Notes: a model not told the origin generated them from the letters alone. DNA of 64,000 nt from Halarchaeum nitratireducens (GCF_014647155.1 NZ_BMOQ01000006.1:124001-188000), one strand, 5' to 3'. Counted from the first letter of the stretch, positions 17,280 through 27,040 are shown. Numbers and translations: made by a program.

Positions 17280-19358
17280 TTATCGGGTCAGTTCGATGTC
17301 GCCGTGCTGGAGGACGGAGACGTCGAAGTCGGGCGGGACGATGATGGTCGAATCCTTCTCGGCGATGATGGCGGGTCCGGAGAGCGAGTGGCCCGCGCGG
17401 AGGTCGGTGCGGTCGACGAACGGTGTCACGTACGCCTCGATCTCGCCGTCGACGTCGAAGTAGACGTCGTCCTTGAACAGGACGTGCTCCTCTACCATAC
17501 TCGTCGCCTCGGGGATCGTGACGAGATCCGCGGTGGGGAGCCGGCCGTACGCGGTCACGCGCTCGTTGACGAGTTCGACTGCGTTCCCGTCGAAGCCGTG
17601 GCCGAACTCGGATTCGTGGGCGGCGTCGAACGCCGCGTCGATGCGCTCGATCGGGCGAACGCGGCGGCCGTCGCTGACGGGGACGGTGAGTTCGTACCCC
17701 TGTCCCTCGTAGCGACAGTCCGCGCTCAGTTCGAGATCGAGGCGTTCGTCGGCGACGCCGTCGCGGTGAAGGCGATCCTCGACGTCCGCGACGAGGGCGT
17801 CGTAGTCGGACTGGAGGCGCTCGCGGTCGAGGTCGCTCAGCGTCTCGAAGGTCGTGTGTATCTGATCGAACTGCAGATCGGTCGTCGAGAGCCCGACCGC
17901 AGAGAGGACGCCAGGGCTCGCCGGGATGAGCGTGCGCGATACGTCCAGTTCGCGTGCGACGTCCGCGGCGTGCATCGGACCGGCACCGCCGAACGCGACG
18001 AGCGTGAAGTTCTCCGGATCGCGGCCCTTCTGCACCGTCTTCGACCGGATGGCGTTCGCCATACCGTTGTTCACGATCCGGAGCACGCCGGCGGCCGCCT
18101 CCATCTCGTCCATGCCGAGCGGATCGGCGAGCCGCTCGCGGATAGTCTCGCGTGGCGCGTCGACGAGCAGGTCCATCTCGCCGCCGAGGAAAAACTCGGG
18201 GCGGATACGGCCGAGCGCGACGTGCGCGTCCGTGACCGTCGGGTCGGTGCCGCCCCGGTCGTACGCGATCGGCCCCGGCATTGCGCCCGCGGATTTCGGA
18301 CCGACGCGGAACGCCCCCGTATCGTCGAGGTAGGCGATGCTCCCGCCGCCGGCCCCGATGGTCTCGATGTCGATCATCGGGATCATCACCGGATAGCCGC
18401 CGACCTGCGTCTCACGGACGTTCGCCTTGACGATCTCGTCATCGGCGACGATGCCGATGTCAGCGCTCGTCCCACCCATGTCGAGCGTGATCGCGTTCGT
18501 CGCCTCCGAGTCGGGCGTGTCGACGTCCGTCCGTCGTTTGCCGCCGAGGATGCCCGCGGCCGGCCCGGAGAGCAGCAGTGTCACCGCACGCTCGGTCACC
18601 ATCTCCTCGGTCGCGATGCCGCCGTTCGACTGCATGACGTGGAGGTCGGCCGTCACACCGAGCGACCGGAGTTCCCGCTCGAACGTCTCGATGTATTCGA
18701 CGACGGTCGGCCCGATGGCCGCGTTCATCGCGGTCGTCGTGAACCGCTCGAACTCGCGGAACTGCGGATACACCTCGCTCGACGTGGTGACGTACACGTC
18801 GGGGGAGACGTCCTCGATGATCTCTTTCGCCCGCGCCTCGTGTTCGTCGTTCAAGTAGGAGAAGAGAAAGGCGACGGCGATCGAATCGACGCCGGCGTCA
18901 TCGAGGGCACGTGCCGCCTCAGCGACGGCGTCTTCGTCGAGCGGCGTGCGGACGGTCCCGTCCGCGTCGATCCGCTCCGGAACCGTCATGCGGTGGCGAC
19001 GCTTCGTGAGCGGGTGCTGTTGCCACGGGACGTCCTGCTGGATAGAGTAGTTCTGTGGTCGCTTGTGACGGCCGATGTGGATGATATCGCGGTACCCCGC
19101 CGTCGTGATCATCCCGACCTCGACGCCCTCGTGTTTGAGGACGGCGTTCGTCGCGATGGTCGTCCCGTGGAAGACGTAGTCGAGTTCGCCCGGAGGGGTG
19201 TCGGTCATCTCGCAGACCTCGTGGACACCGCGGAGCGCGCCCTCCGAGGGATCGTCCGGCGTCGTGCTCACCTTGTGAACCGTCTGTTCGTTCACGTCGT
19301 CGTCGGTGAGATAGACATCGGTAAACGTCCCACCGATATCTATTCCCAATATTTTCAT
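17280..19358 (-). CDS. hyuA: Hydantoinase/oxoprolinase subunit A (HyuA)
   Basis: ATP-binding subunit of the hydantoinase/oxoprolinase family, 692 residues. The actin-fold phosphate loop GIDIGGTFTDVYL is at the N-terminus, HGTTIATNAVL is near residue 63, and TLDMGGTSADIGIV is near 290 with IETIGAGGGSIAYLD about 40 residues later, all typical. It heads the operon hyuA-hyuB-racemase. A TATA-like AATATTTTTG (reverse strand near 19385-19394) is about 30 bases upstream of the start. Confidence 0.92.
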   Translation of the reverse strand: MKILGIDIGGTFTDVYLTDDDVNEQTVHKVSTTPDDPSEGALRGVHEVCEMTDTPPGELDYVFHGTTIATNAVLKHEGVEVGMITTAGYRDIIHIGRHKRPQNYSIQQDVPWQQHPLTKRRHRMTVPERIDADGTVRTPLDEDAVAEAARALDDAGVDSIAVAFLFSYLNDEHEARAKEIIEDVSPDVYVTTSSEVYPQFREFERFTTTAMNAAIGPTVVEYIETFERELRSLGVTADLHVMQSNGGIATEEMVTERAVTLLLSGPAAGILGGKRRTDVDTPDSEATNAITLDMGGTSADIGIVADDEIVKANVRETQVGGYPVMIPMIDIETIGAGGGSIAYLDDTGAFRVGPKSAGAMPGPIAYDRGGTDPTVTDAHVALGRIRPEFFLGGEMDLLVDAPRETIRERLADPLGMDEMEAAAGVLRIVNNGMANAIRSKTVQKGRDPENFTLVAFGGAGPMHAADVARELDVSRTLIPASPGVLSAVGLSTTDLQFDQIHTTFETLSDLDRERLQSDYDALVADVEDRLHRDGVADERLDLELSADCRYEGQGYELTVPVSDGRRVRPIERIDAAFDAAHESEFGHGFDGNAVELVNERVTAYGRLPTADLVTIPEATSMVEEHVLFKDDVYFDVDGEIEAYVTPFVDRTDLRAGHSLSGPAIIAEKDSTIIVPPDFDVSVLQHGDIELTR

Positions 19359-19592
19359 CTATAGGCCTACACTGAGCCAATCGGTCAAAAATATTGTGAC
19401 GTGTTCGGCATGTGAACGAGATGTTCGAGATGCGATTTACTATCGACAGTGAGCGTCGGGGGTTCCACACGAGTGGCAGGTCGGGCGGAGTGCGGTAGGG
19501 GTCGTTCGAGCACGAGAGAGGGCAGATAGCGCGCGGACACGGATCTAGCATCTAGCCTTCCGAAAGAACCTAACGGGCGGGTTCGGTACCAC

Positions 19593-20573
19593 ATGACAAT
19601 GTCTTCCAAAGTGGTGGTCCTCGGGACGGGCGGTACCATCGCGAGCACGGACGGTGACGACGGCGCGACACCGAGCCGGAGCGGCACCGAGCTCGTCGAT
19701 GCCGTTCCGGGTATCGAGACCCACGCGGACCTCGACGTTCGGGAAGTCGTCCAGACGCCGAGTTTCGACATCGATCCGGACGACATCGCCGCGGTCGCAC
19801 GCGGTGCCCGCGACGCCGCCGCCGAGGGAGCGACCGGTGTCGTCGTCACGCACGGGACGGACACGATGGAGGAGAGCGCCTACTACCTCGATCTGGTGCT
19901 CGATCTCCCCATCCCGGTCGTCCTCACCGGCGCACAGCGGCGTCCCGACGAGGTGAGCCCGGACGGCCCGAGCAACCTCCTCACTGCGGTTCGCGCCGCG
20001 ACGAGCGAGCACCTCGCCGGGGCGGGCGGGGTCTACGTCGCGTTCGACGAGGAACTCCACGCCGCCCGCGACGTCACGAAAGCGCACACGAGCGCGCTCT
20101 CGACGTTCGTCTCGCCCGACGCGTGTCCGATCGTCCGCTTCACCCGCGAGGGGGAACGCGTCCTCCGCGCCCCCGGAAGTCGCTCCGTCACGCTCGACGT
20201 GACCGAAACGTCGGCGGACGTCGAGATGGTGAAAACGGGCGTCGGCGTCGGTGCGCGACAGCTCCGCGCCGCCCTCGACGCGGGTGTCGACGGGATCGTC
20301 GTCGAGGGGACCGGCCTCGGCAACACGACCGGCGCGCTCGGTGACGCGATCGCCGACGCCGTCGACGCCGGGACCCCCGTCGTTCTCACCTCGCGCTGTC
20401 ACGCCGGCGCCGTCGCTCCGGTCTATGGGACGTCGGGCGGCGGGGAGACCCTCCACCGCCACGGCGTCATCAGCGGCGACGACCTCCCCGCGCACAAGGC
20501 GCGCGTGAAGCTCATGCTCGCGCTCGCGGCTTCGGACGGCGACGGTGGGACCGTCCGCGACGCGTTCGCGTAG
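19593..20573 (+). CDS. L-asparaginase family amidohydrolase
   Basis: Hydrolyses asparagine or a related amide to the acid plus ammonia. The 326-residue protein carries both threonine nucleophile motifs: VLGTGGTIAS near residue 9 and VVTHGTDTMEESAYY near 84, followed by LTGAQRRPDEVSPDGPSNL near 111. The C-terminal half holds GIVVEGTGLGNT and LTSRCHAGAV. Two ATG codons 6 bases apart begin the frame. There is no obvious signal peptide, so it is likely cytoplasmic. Among ureide genes it may release ammonia from asparagine or from a carbamoyl-derived amide. Confidence 0.9.
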   Translation: MTMSSKVVVLGTGGTIASTDGDDGATPSRSGTELVDAVPGIETHADLDVREVVQTPSFDIDPDDIAAVARGARDAAAEGATGVVVTHGTDTMEESAYYLDLVLDLPIPVVLTGAQRRPDEVSPDGPSNLLTAVRAATSEHLAGAGGVYVAFDEELHAARDVTKAHTSALSTFVSPDACPIVRFTREGERVLRAPGSRSVTLDVTETSADVEMVKTGVGVGARQLRAALDAGVDGIVVEGTGLGNTTGALGDAIADAVDAGTPVVLTSRCHAGAVAPVYGTSGGGETLHRHGVISGDDLPAHKARVKLMLALAASDGDGGTVRDAFA

Positions 20574-20603
20574 GCGGCGCTCGTTCTCCGCCGGCGCTCT
20601 CTC

Positions 20604-21647
20604 TCACACGCCCTCGGCTTTCGCGGCCGCGACCGCGTCGATGACGTCCTCCATGTTGTCCGTCAGCGGATAGACGACCGGTTCGGTACAGCCGGCCTCG
20701 CAGTAGTCGCCGAGCCGCTCGATGACGTCCTCGCGCGTCCCCGTCGCAACGATGTTCCGCACGACCTCGTCGGGGACGTGCTCGGACGCGCGCTCGATGT
20801 CGGCAGCGGTCGCCGGCCAGTCGAGTTCCGCCTCGACGCGTTCGGCGTTCGCGTCCGAGATGCCCGACGCCTTCGTGATGTGTGGCTGCTGGCCGATGTA
20901 CTGAGTGGCGAGTCCGCGTGCTTCGTCGAGTGCGACGTCCACGTCCTCGTCCATCGAGACGGCGATGAGTTGCGGACGATCGACGTCCGCCATCGATCCG
21001 CCCTGTTTCTCGACGCCGGCCTCGAGCCGCTCGAGACCGCGCTCGACGTGCTCCGGCGGGATGAAGTAGTTCATGAAGATCCCGTCGACGATCCCCTTGC
21101 CGACGAGCTCGCCGGTCATCTGGTGCATCGTCTCGCCCGTCGCACCGATATAGATGGGGACGTCGCGGGGCTCCGCGTCGGCGCGTACGAGGTCGAGCTC
21201 GATGTCCTCGACCTGTATCTCGTCGCCGTCGTAGGTGACGTTTTCGAGGTCGAGGAGTTTCCGCGTGACCGTGCAGTACTCCCACATGTGGCGTAGGGGG
21301 TTCCCGCGGTCGATCCCGACCTTGCTGGCGAGCGGATCCCACCACGCGCCGATACCGAGTTTCGTCCGGCCGCCCGAGAGCTCGTGAAGCGTCGAGAACG
21401 TCTGCGCCATCAGCGCCACGTTCCGCGTGTAGCAGTTCGTTACCCCGGGTGCGATGTCGATCTCGTCGGTGACTTGCGTGTACGCACCCATGACGGTCAT
21501 GGCGTCGCGGACGAGCCGGGATTCGCCCTGCCAGACGGAGTCGAGTCCCGCCTCCTCGGCGTACTGCGCGTAGTGCAGTTCGTCGGTGATGTCGGGCTTC
21601 TCCCAGTTCCAGATACCGGCGCGGGTGAACTCGCGGTCGGAATCCAT
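20604..21647 (-). CDS. Luciferase-like (LLM) F420-dependent oxidoreductase
   Basis: A 347-residue TIM-barrel protein of the bacterial-luciferase-like family that in archaea normally uses F420. Recognisable segments: SVWQGESRLVRDAMTVMGAYTQVT near residue 37, GPVTNC-like APGVTNCYTRN near 70, LSGGRTKLGIGAWWDPLA near 91 and PIYIGATGETMHQMTG near 165. A TATA-like element near 21735-21745 implies a leader of about 60 bases. The substrate is unknown; reduction or ring oxidation of a heterocycle would fit the neighbourhood. Its 3' end is close to the convergent asparaginase gene. Confidence 0.8.
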   Translation of the reverse strand: MDSDREFTRAGIWNWEKPDITDELHYAQYAEEAGLDSVWQGESRLVRDAMTVMGAYTQVTDEIDIAPGVTNCYTRNVALMAQTFSTLHELSGGRTKLGIGAWWDPLASKVGIDRGNPLRHMWEYCTVTRKLLDLENVTYDGDEIQVEDIELDLVRADAEPRDVPIYIGATGETMHQMTGELVGKGIVDGIFMNYFIPPEHVERGLERLEAGVEKQGGSMADVDRPQLIAVSMDEDVDVALDEARGLATQYIGQQPHITKASGISDANAERVEAELDWPATAADIERASEHVPDEVVRNIVATGTREDVIERLGDYCEAGCTEPVVYPLTDNMEDVIDAVAAAKAEGV

Positions 21648-21874
21648 TAGGATGCCCCCGTCGGTGTCGTGGTCGTGACGCTATCGCGCTTCGGGAATGT
21701 CGTCCCACTCATACCTCACGATCTACTTCGAAGATAGGTAATAAATGTATGGGTGGTCAGTAGAGCGCGTTTCAGTAATTAGTACTGAGTATCGAACGCT
21801 GAAACGCGATCGTACGTCAAAATTCGAATTTTGTGGAACGGATCGCTCAGTGACCTCTCTCGCGACGGTTCACG

Positions 21875-22774
21875 CTAGACGTATTCACCCTCGGCCTCGT
21901 AGACCGTCGGGTCGTCGTCGTATTTCTCCGCGACCGTCTCCAACGAGGTGAACGAGGCGTTCTCGTGCTCTTTCACGTAGCCGATGAAGTCCTCGAGGTG
22001 CGTGATCATGTGCGGGAGTCCGTGGATGTCCGGGTGGATGGTGAGCGTGTAGACCCCGGCACCGCGACGGTTGTAGAGGAAATCGAACTGGCGCTTGTAG
22101 TACTGTTCGTACATCATCTTCGGGTCCTTGTAGCCCGCGTGGTAGTTCGGCTGCTTGATGAACTGCATCGCGGGAATGTCGTCGCGGAACCAACTGATCG
22201 GGATCTCGACGACGTCCGTCTCCTCGCCCTTCTCGTACGGCGTCATCCACGTCTCGGCGGGCTGGTCGTACTGGATCTTCTCCCAGCTGTCGCCCTTGCG
22301 CATGTAGCCGGGGTCGAACTCGCTCTCCATCAGGCTGCTGTCGTAGAGGAAGCCGTACTTCTCCACGAGATCCGGCGTGTTCTCGCTGTACTCCCACCAG
22401 CTCGCCCGGTGACCGACCGGCTTCTCGCCGGTGAGGTCCTGGATGAGGTCGATCGATTCGCCGATGATGAAGTCCTCCTGCTCGCGCGAGAGGTCGGTCG
22501 GGTTCTCGTGCGAGTAGCCGTGAACACCGATCTCGTGGCCGGCGTCGGCGACGGCCCCGACCTCCTCCTCGAACGTCTCGATGGTGTGGCCGGGAACGTA
22601 CCACGACGTGTCGATGTCCTCGTCTTCGAAGAGTTGGAGCATCCGCGGGATCCCCTCCTCGCCCGCACACAGCCCGCGAGAGAGGTCGGCGAGCGAATCC
22701 TCGCCGCCGTACGATCCGAGCCAACCCGCGACACAGTCCGCGTCGACGCCGATTGCGATGTCTACATCTCCCAT
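21875..22774 (-). CDS. NodB-type polysaccharide deacetylase family protein (PuuE-allantoinase-like)
   Basis: A 299-residue NodB-fold hydrolase. Motif 1 is IGVDADCVAGW near residue 7, the metal His pair is in EIGVHGYSHENP near 81, the third motif is GHRASWWEYSE near 119 and a late His is in YTLTIHPDIHG near 247. This branch includes cofactor-free bacterial allantoinase PuuE and amidohydrolases of cyclic imides. In this ureide island an allantoinase or cyclic-imide role is more likely than a cell-wall role, since haloarchaea lack peptidoglycan. A conventional amidohydrolase-type allantoinase candidate is also present, so the two may have different substrates. Confidence 0.75.
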   Translation of the reverse strand: MGDVDIAIGVDADCVAGWLGSYGGEDSLADLSRGLCAGEEGIPRMLQLFEDEDIDTSWYVPGHTIETFEEEVGAVADAGHEIGVHGYSHENPTDLSREQEDFIIGESIDLIQDLTGEKPVGHRASWWEYSENTPDLVEKYGFLYDSSLMESEFDPGYMRKGDSWEKIQYDQPAETWMTPYEKGEETDVVEIPISWFRDDIPAMQFIKQPNYHAGYKDPKMMYEQYYKRQFDFLYNRRGAGVYTLTIHPDIHGLPHMITHLEDFIGYVKEHENASFTSLETVAEKYDDDPTVYEAEGEYV

Positions 22775-22887
22775 TGTTCGCGTTTACCGATCCACTACCG
22801 ACTGTCTTATCGGTATTTTATCCGGCAATTATTCACTCTTCTGTCTTTATATTAGTCATGCGTTCTCCAGTCTGTGGTCAGAGGCCG

Positions 22888-23643
22888 TCAGTGCATCGCG
22901 TCACCACCGTCCGGACTCAGCGTCTGGCCGGTGTAGTACGCACCGGCGTCGGAAGCGAGAAAGACCGCCGTCGGCGCGACGTCCTCAACGCGGCCGAACC
23001 GCCGCATCGGGATCTCCGCCGCTTTATCGCTCTGCCACTCCTCGCTGATGTCGCCGAGGAGCGGTGTTTCGACGGGGCCGGGTGCGATGGCGTTCACCGT
23101 CACCGTCGGCGAGACCTCCCTCGCGAGCGCACGCGTCATCCCGATGACGCCGGCTTTGGCGGCCGAGTAGTGGACGAGCTCGGCGCCGCCCTTGATGCCG
23201 AGCTGCGAGGCGACGTTGACGATCGTCCCCGATCCCCGTTCGAGCATCCCCGGGAGAACGAAACGCGTCGTCAGGAAGACGCCGCGGAGATCGACGGCCA
23301 TCGTCTCGTCCCACATCTCGACCGGCATCTCCGCCAGCGGCGACTGCGTGAGGATCCCGGCGTTGTTGATCAGCGCGTCCGGCGTCCCGTATGCCGATTC
23401 GATATCGTCTACCATGGCACGCACGCTCGCCTCGTCGCCCACGTCGGCGGCGAGCGCGACCGCGTCGCCGCCGTTGGCCTCGATATCGGCGACGACGGCG
23501 TCGGCCCGCTCGCGCTCGTCAGGCGTCGGCGGGTGGTTCACCGCGACGGTCGCGCCGGCTTCGGCGAGTGCGCGCGCGATACCGGCTCCGATACCGCTGC
23601 TCGCGCCCGTGACGAGCGCGAGGGTGTCGTCTAATCGAAACAT
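22888..23643 (-). CDS. Short-chain dehydrogenase/reductase (SDR), FabG-like
   Basis: A classical SDR of 251 residues with cofactor motif TGASSGIGAG near residue 13, NNAG near 89, catalytic Ser in NVASQLG and YSAAKAG (YxxxK) near 155. An Asn-His-Pro at the end of strand 2 (VNHPPTPDER) suggests NADP preference, but this is weak. The ATG is preferred to a TTG 9 bases upstream because the TATA-like CTTTTACTACC (reverse strand of 23668-23678) then lies at leaderless spacing. The substrate is unknown. It is divergent from the ABC transporter operon. Confidence 0.82.
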   Translation of the reverse strand: MFRLDDTLALVTGASSGIGAGIARALAEAGATVAVNHPPTPDERERADAVVADIEANGGDAVALAADVGDEASVRAMVDDIESAYGTPDALINNAGILTQSPLAEMPVEMWDETMAVDLRGVFLTTRFVLPGMLERGSGTIVNVASQLGIKGGAELVHYSAAKAGVIGMTRALAREVSPTVTVNAIAPGPVETPLLGDISEEWQSDKAAEIPMRRFGRVEDVAPTAVFLASDAGAYYTGQTLSPDGGDAMH

Positions 23644-23800
23644 CGGTTCCAACGAGGAAGGCGTGGTAGTAAAAGCTACCCCGAAACTGGCGTTCTATCC
23701 CACATTGTTTCTCTTATTTCGCCTATTAGCATATGTACATACACGTTTTAGATTCAGAAGACCCCAAACGTTATCCTCGTGTGTGTCCGACTCGGAACCG

Positions 23801-24925
23801 ATGAGTACGGAAACGATTCGGGTAGAGTCCCTGTCAAAGCGCTTCTCGCGCGAACGGGTCTTGGACGGTATCGACCTCACCGTCGACGAGGGGGAGTTTT
23901 GCGTCGTCGTCGGACCGAGCGGCTGCGGGAAGAGCACGCTGTTGAAGTGCATCGCCGGGCTCGAGGAGTTCGAGGACGGCGACGTCTACCTACGCACTCG
24001 ACCCGCGGCTGAACTCCCCGTCGAAGAGCGGGATATCGGATTCGTCTTCCAGGAGTTCGAGGAGACTTTGTTCCCGCACAAGACCGTCGCGGAGAACGTC
24101 GCCTTCGGCCTCGAACAGCAGGCGACCGACTACGACGACGCCGAGGTAGAAGGGCGCATCGACGATATGCTCGAACTGCTGTCCATCGAGGAAACGAGAG
24201 ACAGCCGCCCGAGCGAACTCAGCGGCGGGCAACAACAGCGCGTCGAGGTCGCCCGACAGTTCGTCCGGGAGTGCGACATCATGCTCCTCGACGACCCGCT
24301 GGCGGACCTCGATTACAAGCTTCAAAAGCGCATGGAGCTGGAGATCCGCCGGCTCCACGAGCGTCTCGGGAGCACGTTCATATACGTGACCCACAACCAA
24401 GAGCAGGCGCTGACGCTCGCGGACACGCTCGTCGTGATGAACCGCGGCGTCATCGAGCAGGTCGGATCGCCGGCTGACGTGTACTCGAACCCCGAGACGG
24501 CGTTCGTCGGGCGCTTCGTCGGCGACTCGAACCCCTTCGTTGCGACGGTCGAATCGACCGGTGACGACGAACTCGACGTCGACACCGACGTCGGGACGAT
24601 GCGCGCGACCGCCGTCGGTGACGCCGGCGTCGGCGACGAGTCGCTCGTTCTCGTCCGCCCGGAGGCCATCACCATCGACGACGAGCGCCGGGACAACACG
24701 TACACCGGGACGATCGTCGGGACGACCTACACGGGCGAGGAGACCGAGACCAGCGTCGCGATCGACGGCCTCGACCGGACCGTACAGGTCGTCCAGGCCG
24801 ACCGCGCCGACGTCGGGGAAGAGGGAGACGACGTGCTCGTCGGGTGGGACGCCGACGACGCCCGCTTCTTCGATCGACTCAGCGAAGACGAGGAGGAGAC
24901 CATCGAGGAACTCTTGGAGGTGTGA
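23801..24925 (+). CDS. ABC transporter ATP-binding protein, polyamine/opine/2-aminoethylphosphonate type (first copy)
   Basis: Import ATPase of 374 residues. Walker A GPSGCGKST is near residue 38, signature LSGGQQQRV near 138, Walker B IMLLDDPLADLD near 157 (Asp in place of the usual Glu after LLD) and the H-loop in YVTHNQEQA. A C-terminal TOBE-like region follows. The Walker B change LLDDP for LLDEP is notable because that Glu normally activates water. A GTG 18 bases upstream is an alternative start. The second ATPase begins 3 bases after the stop. Confidence 0.85.
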   Translation: MSTETIRVESLSKRFSRERVLDGIDLTVDEGEFCVVVGPSGCGKSTLLKCIAGLEEFEDGDVYLRTRPAAELPVEERDIGFVFQEFEETLFPHKTVAENVAFGLEQQATDYDDAEVEGRIDDMLELLSIEETRDSRPSELSGGQQQRVEVARQFVRECDIMLLDDPLADLDYKLQKRMELEIRRLHERLGSTFIYVTHNQEQALTLADTLVVMNRGVIEQVGSPADVYSNPETAFVGRFVGDSNPFVATVESTGDDELDVDTDVGTMRATAVGDAGVGDESLVLVRPEAITIDDERRDNTYTGTIVGTTYTGEETETSVAIDGLDRTVQVVQADRADVGEEGDDVLVGWDADDARFFDRLSEDEEETIEELLEV

Positions 24926-24928
24926 CTC

Positions 24929-26104
24929 ATGTCTAAAACCAACGCGACGACCGGCGACGCGAGACGGGACGCCGTACTCGACGTCTCGGAGCTGACGAAG
25001 ATCTACCCCGACGGCACGCTCGCCGTCGACGGCATCAGCTTCGACGTACAGGCGGGCGACTTCTGCGTCATCATCGGGCCGAGCGGTTGTGGGAAGTCGA
25101 CGACGCTCCACTCGCTGGTCGGAACGATCGAAGCCACCGATGGGACGATCACGCTCGACGGGGCGGATATCACGGACGCGCCGACGTACGAGCGCGACAT
25201 CGGTTTGGTGTTTCAGGACTTCCAACTCTTCCCCCACCTCTCCGTCGCGGAGAACGCCGCGTACGGGCTCGAACGCATCGGCGCCGAGGACGACGAGATC
25301 GAGGAGCGCGTCGACGACGTCCTCGAGATGATGAACCTCGCGGATCTCGCCGACCGCCAGCCGACGGAGCTCTCGGCCGGGCAGAAGCAGCGCGTCGCGC
25401 TCTCGCGCTCGCTCGTCCTCGAACCCACGCTCCTGCTGCTCGACGAGCCGCTGGGGGACATGGATTACAAGCTCCAGAAACAGATGGAGCGCGAGCTCCT
25501 TCGGATCCACCACGAGCTCGACATTACGTTCGTGTACGTGACACACGATCAGGTGCAGGCGATGCGGCTGGCCGACCAGATCGTCGTGATGAACGACGGC
25601 CAGATCGAGCAGTCCGGGAGCGTCGACGAGGTGTATAACTCGCCCGCGACGGCGTTCGTCTCAACGTTCGTCGGGGACTCGAACACGTTCTACGGGACGA
25701 TCACCGATATCTACGACGACGGCGCTCTCGTGACGCTCGATACGGTGTTCGGGGAGTTCCGTGCGAGCACGTCAAACCTCTACTCGTCGCCGGCCGATCT
25801 CCGCGGGGAGGAGATCCCGTTCGCGGTCCGTCCGCAGTCGGTGACGCTGGGCGACGGGAAACCGAACACCCTCGACTGCACCGTCATGGACGTCCTACAC
25901 AACCCCGGGTCGGGCTCGCAGGTCATTCTCGAAGCGACGGGGCGCGACGGGCTGGCGAAGGAGGTCCAGGCGAAGACGCGGGACAGCGGCGTCGACGTCG
26001 CCGGCGAGACGACGGTCTCGTGGGACCCCGCGGACACGATCCTGCTGGAGAAGACGAGCGTCGTCGACGGCATCGACCTGAGCGAAGACATCCTCGGGGA
26101 GTAG
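24929..26104 (+). CDS. ABC transporter ATP-binding protein, polyamine type (second copy)
   Basis: Second import ATPase, 391 residues, with canonical Walker A GPSGCGKST near residue 46, Q-loop FQDFQLFPH, signature LSAGQKQRVALSR near 146 and Walker B LLLLDEPLGDMD near 168. The C-terminal TOBE-like domain includes IPFAVRPQSVTLGDG. Unlike the first copy it keeps the catalytic Glu after Walker B, so the two may form a heterodimer with one full active site. It is co-transcribed with the first copy; SBP and permeases follow after an SDR gene on the other strand. Confidence 0.87.
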   Translation: MSKTNATTGDARRDAVLDVSELTKIYPDGTLAVDGISFDVQAGDFCVIIGPSGCGKSTTLHSLVGTIEATDGTITLDGADITDAPTYERDIGLVFQDFQLFPHLSVAENAAYGLERIGAEDDEIEERVDDVLEMMNLADLADRQPTELSAGQKQRVALSRSLVLEPTLLLLDEPLGDMDYKLQKQMERELLRIHHELDITFVYVTHDQVQAMRLADQIVVMNDGQIEQSGSVDEVYNSPATAFVSTFVGDSNTFYGTITDIYDDGALVTLDTVFGEFRASTSNLYSSPADLRGEEIPFAVRPQSVTLGDGKPNTLDCTVMDVLHNPGSGSQVILEATGRDGLAKEVQAKTRDSGVDVAGETTVSWDPADTILLEKTSVVDGIDLSEDILGE

Positions 26105-26118
26105 TCGTCCCCGGACCC

Positions 26119-26886
26119 TCACTGCGCCGTCCAGCCGCCGTCGACGCTCAGCACGTGGCCGGTGATGAAGTCGCTCTCGCTGCTCGCGAGGAAGACGGCG
26201 GCGTCCGCGACGTCCTCCGGTTCGCCGAATCCCGGCCACGGAGTCAGCGTCTCCCACTCGCTGATGATCTCGGGGTTGTTCGCGCGCCACTCGGCGTTCT
26301 GCGCGGTCTTGATGATGCCGGGTGCGAGCGCGTTCACGTTGACGCGGTCGTCGGCGTAATCGATGGCCATCTGTCGCGTGAGGTTGGCGACACCGCCTTT
26401 GGAGGCGCAGTAGGCGGCGCTGTTCGATCCGCCGACGAGGCCGTAGATCGAGGCGAGGTTGATCACCTTGCCGTGCTCGCTGGCCGCGAGATGTGGCAAT
26501 GCGGCCTTCGATCCGAGGTACACGCCGCGGAGGTTCACGTCGACGATGGCGTCCCACGCGTCCGTCGGCGTCTCGTGGACGGGGTACTGCTGGTAGATCC
26601 CGGCGTTGTTCACGAGGACGTCGAGTCCGCCGAACTCATCGATAGCCGTTTCGACGGCGGTCTCGACGGCCGCTTCGTCGCTGACGTCCGTCTCGACGTA
26701 GGCGTAGTCGGCGTCCACGTCGTCGAGTCGGTCGAAGACCGACCGTTCGTCGTCGAGCTTCGGCTCTCGGCGGACGTCGGCGATCACGACCGACGCCTCT
26801 TCACGTCCGAAGGCGGCCGCGATCGCGTTCCCGATGCCGGAGCTCGCGCCCGTGATGAGGGCGACACGATCTGCGAGTCGTTCCAT
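26119..26886 (-). CDS. Short-chain dehydrogenase/reductase (SDR), second copy
   Basis: SDR of 255 residues with TGASSGIGNA near residue 14, VNNAGIYQQ near 91, SIYGLVGG near 140 and YCASKGG (YxxxK) near 160. An Asp at the end of strand 2 (VVIADVRREP) suggests NAD as cofactor. It is convergent with the ATPase operon (14-base gap) and divergent from the substrate-binding protein gene. It resembles the SDR at 22888-23643 but is clearly different in sequence. The substrate is unknown. Confidence 0.82.
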   Translation of the reverse strand: MERLADRVALITGASSGIGNAIAAAFGREEASVVIADVRREPKLDDERSVFDRLDDVDADYAYVETDVSDEAAVETAVETAIDEFGGLDVLVNNAGIYQQYPVHETPTDAWDAIVDVNLRGVYLGSKAALPHLAASEHGKVINLASIYGLVGGSNSAAYCASKGGVANLTRQMAIDYADDRVNVNALAPGIIKTAQNAEWRANNPEIISEWETLTPWPGFGEPEDVADAAVFLASSESDFITGHVLSVDGGWTAQ

Positions 26887-26932
26887 GGAGGCGAGTCACG
26901 CTCCGACGCCATATACGCATCGACGAACGATC

Positions 26933-27040
26933 CACGATAACGGGGTTTCGTTAATCGTGTTTGGCACTAGGATCGTATTTTGGTAGACAAATATCTACCA
27001 ATTGGCTACAGAATGCAATTTTTAGAAAGCTTTATGTTTC
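26933..27040 (+). promoter_or_regulatory. Promoter and operator candidates of the ABC substrate-binding protein
   Basis: A TATA-like TTTATG at 27031-27036 lies about 33 bases before the SBP start. Upstream is a perfect inverted repeat TGGTAGAcaaataTCTACCA at 26981-27000. Further up, CACGAT (26933-26938) pairs with ATCGTG (26954-26959). These are plausible binding sites for a regulator of the transporter, possibly one of the Lrp proteins. Confidence 0.5.

Noticed and set aside
17121-19364. 747-codon plus-strand frame opposite hyuA
   Set aside because: Antisense shadow; the minus strand shows HyuA motifs in order.
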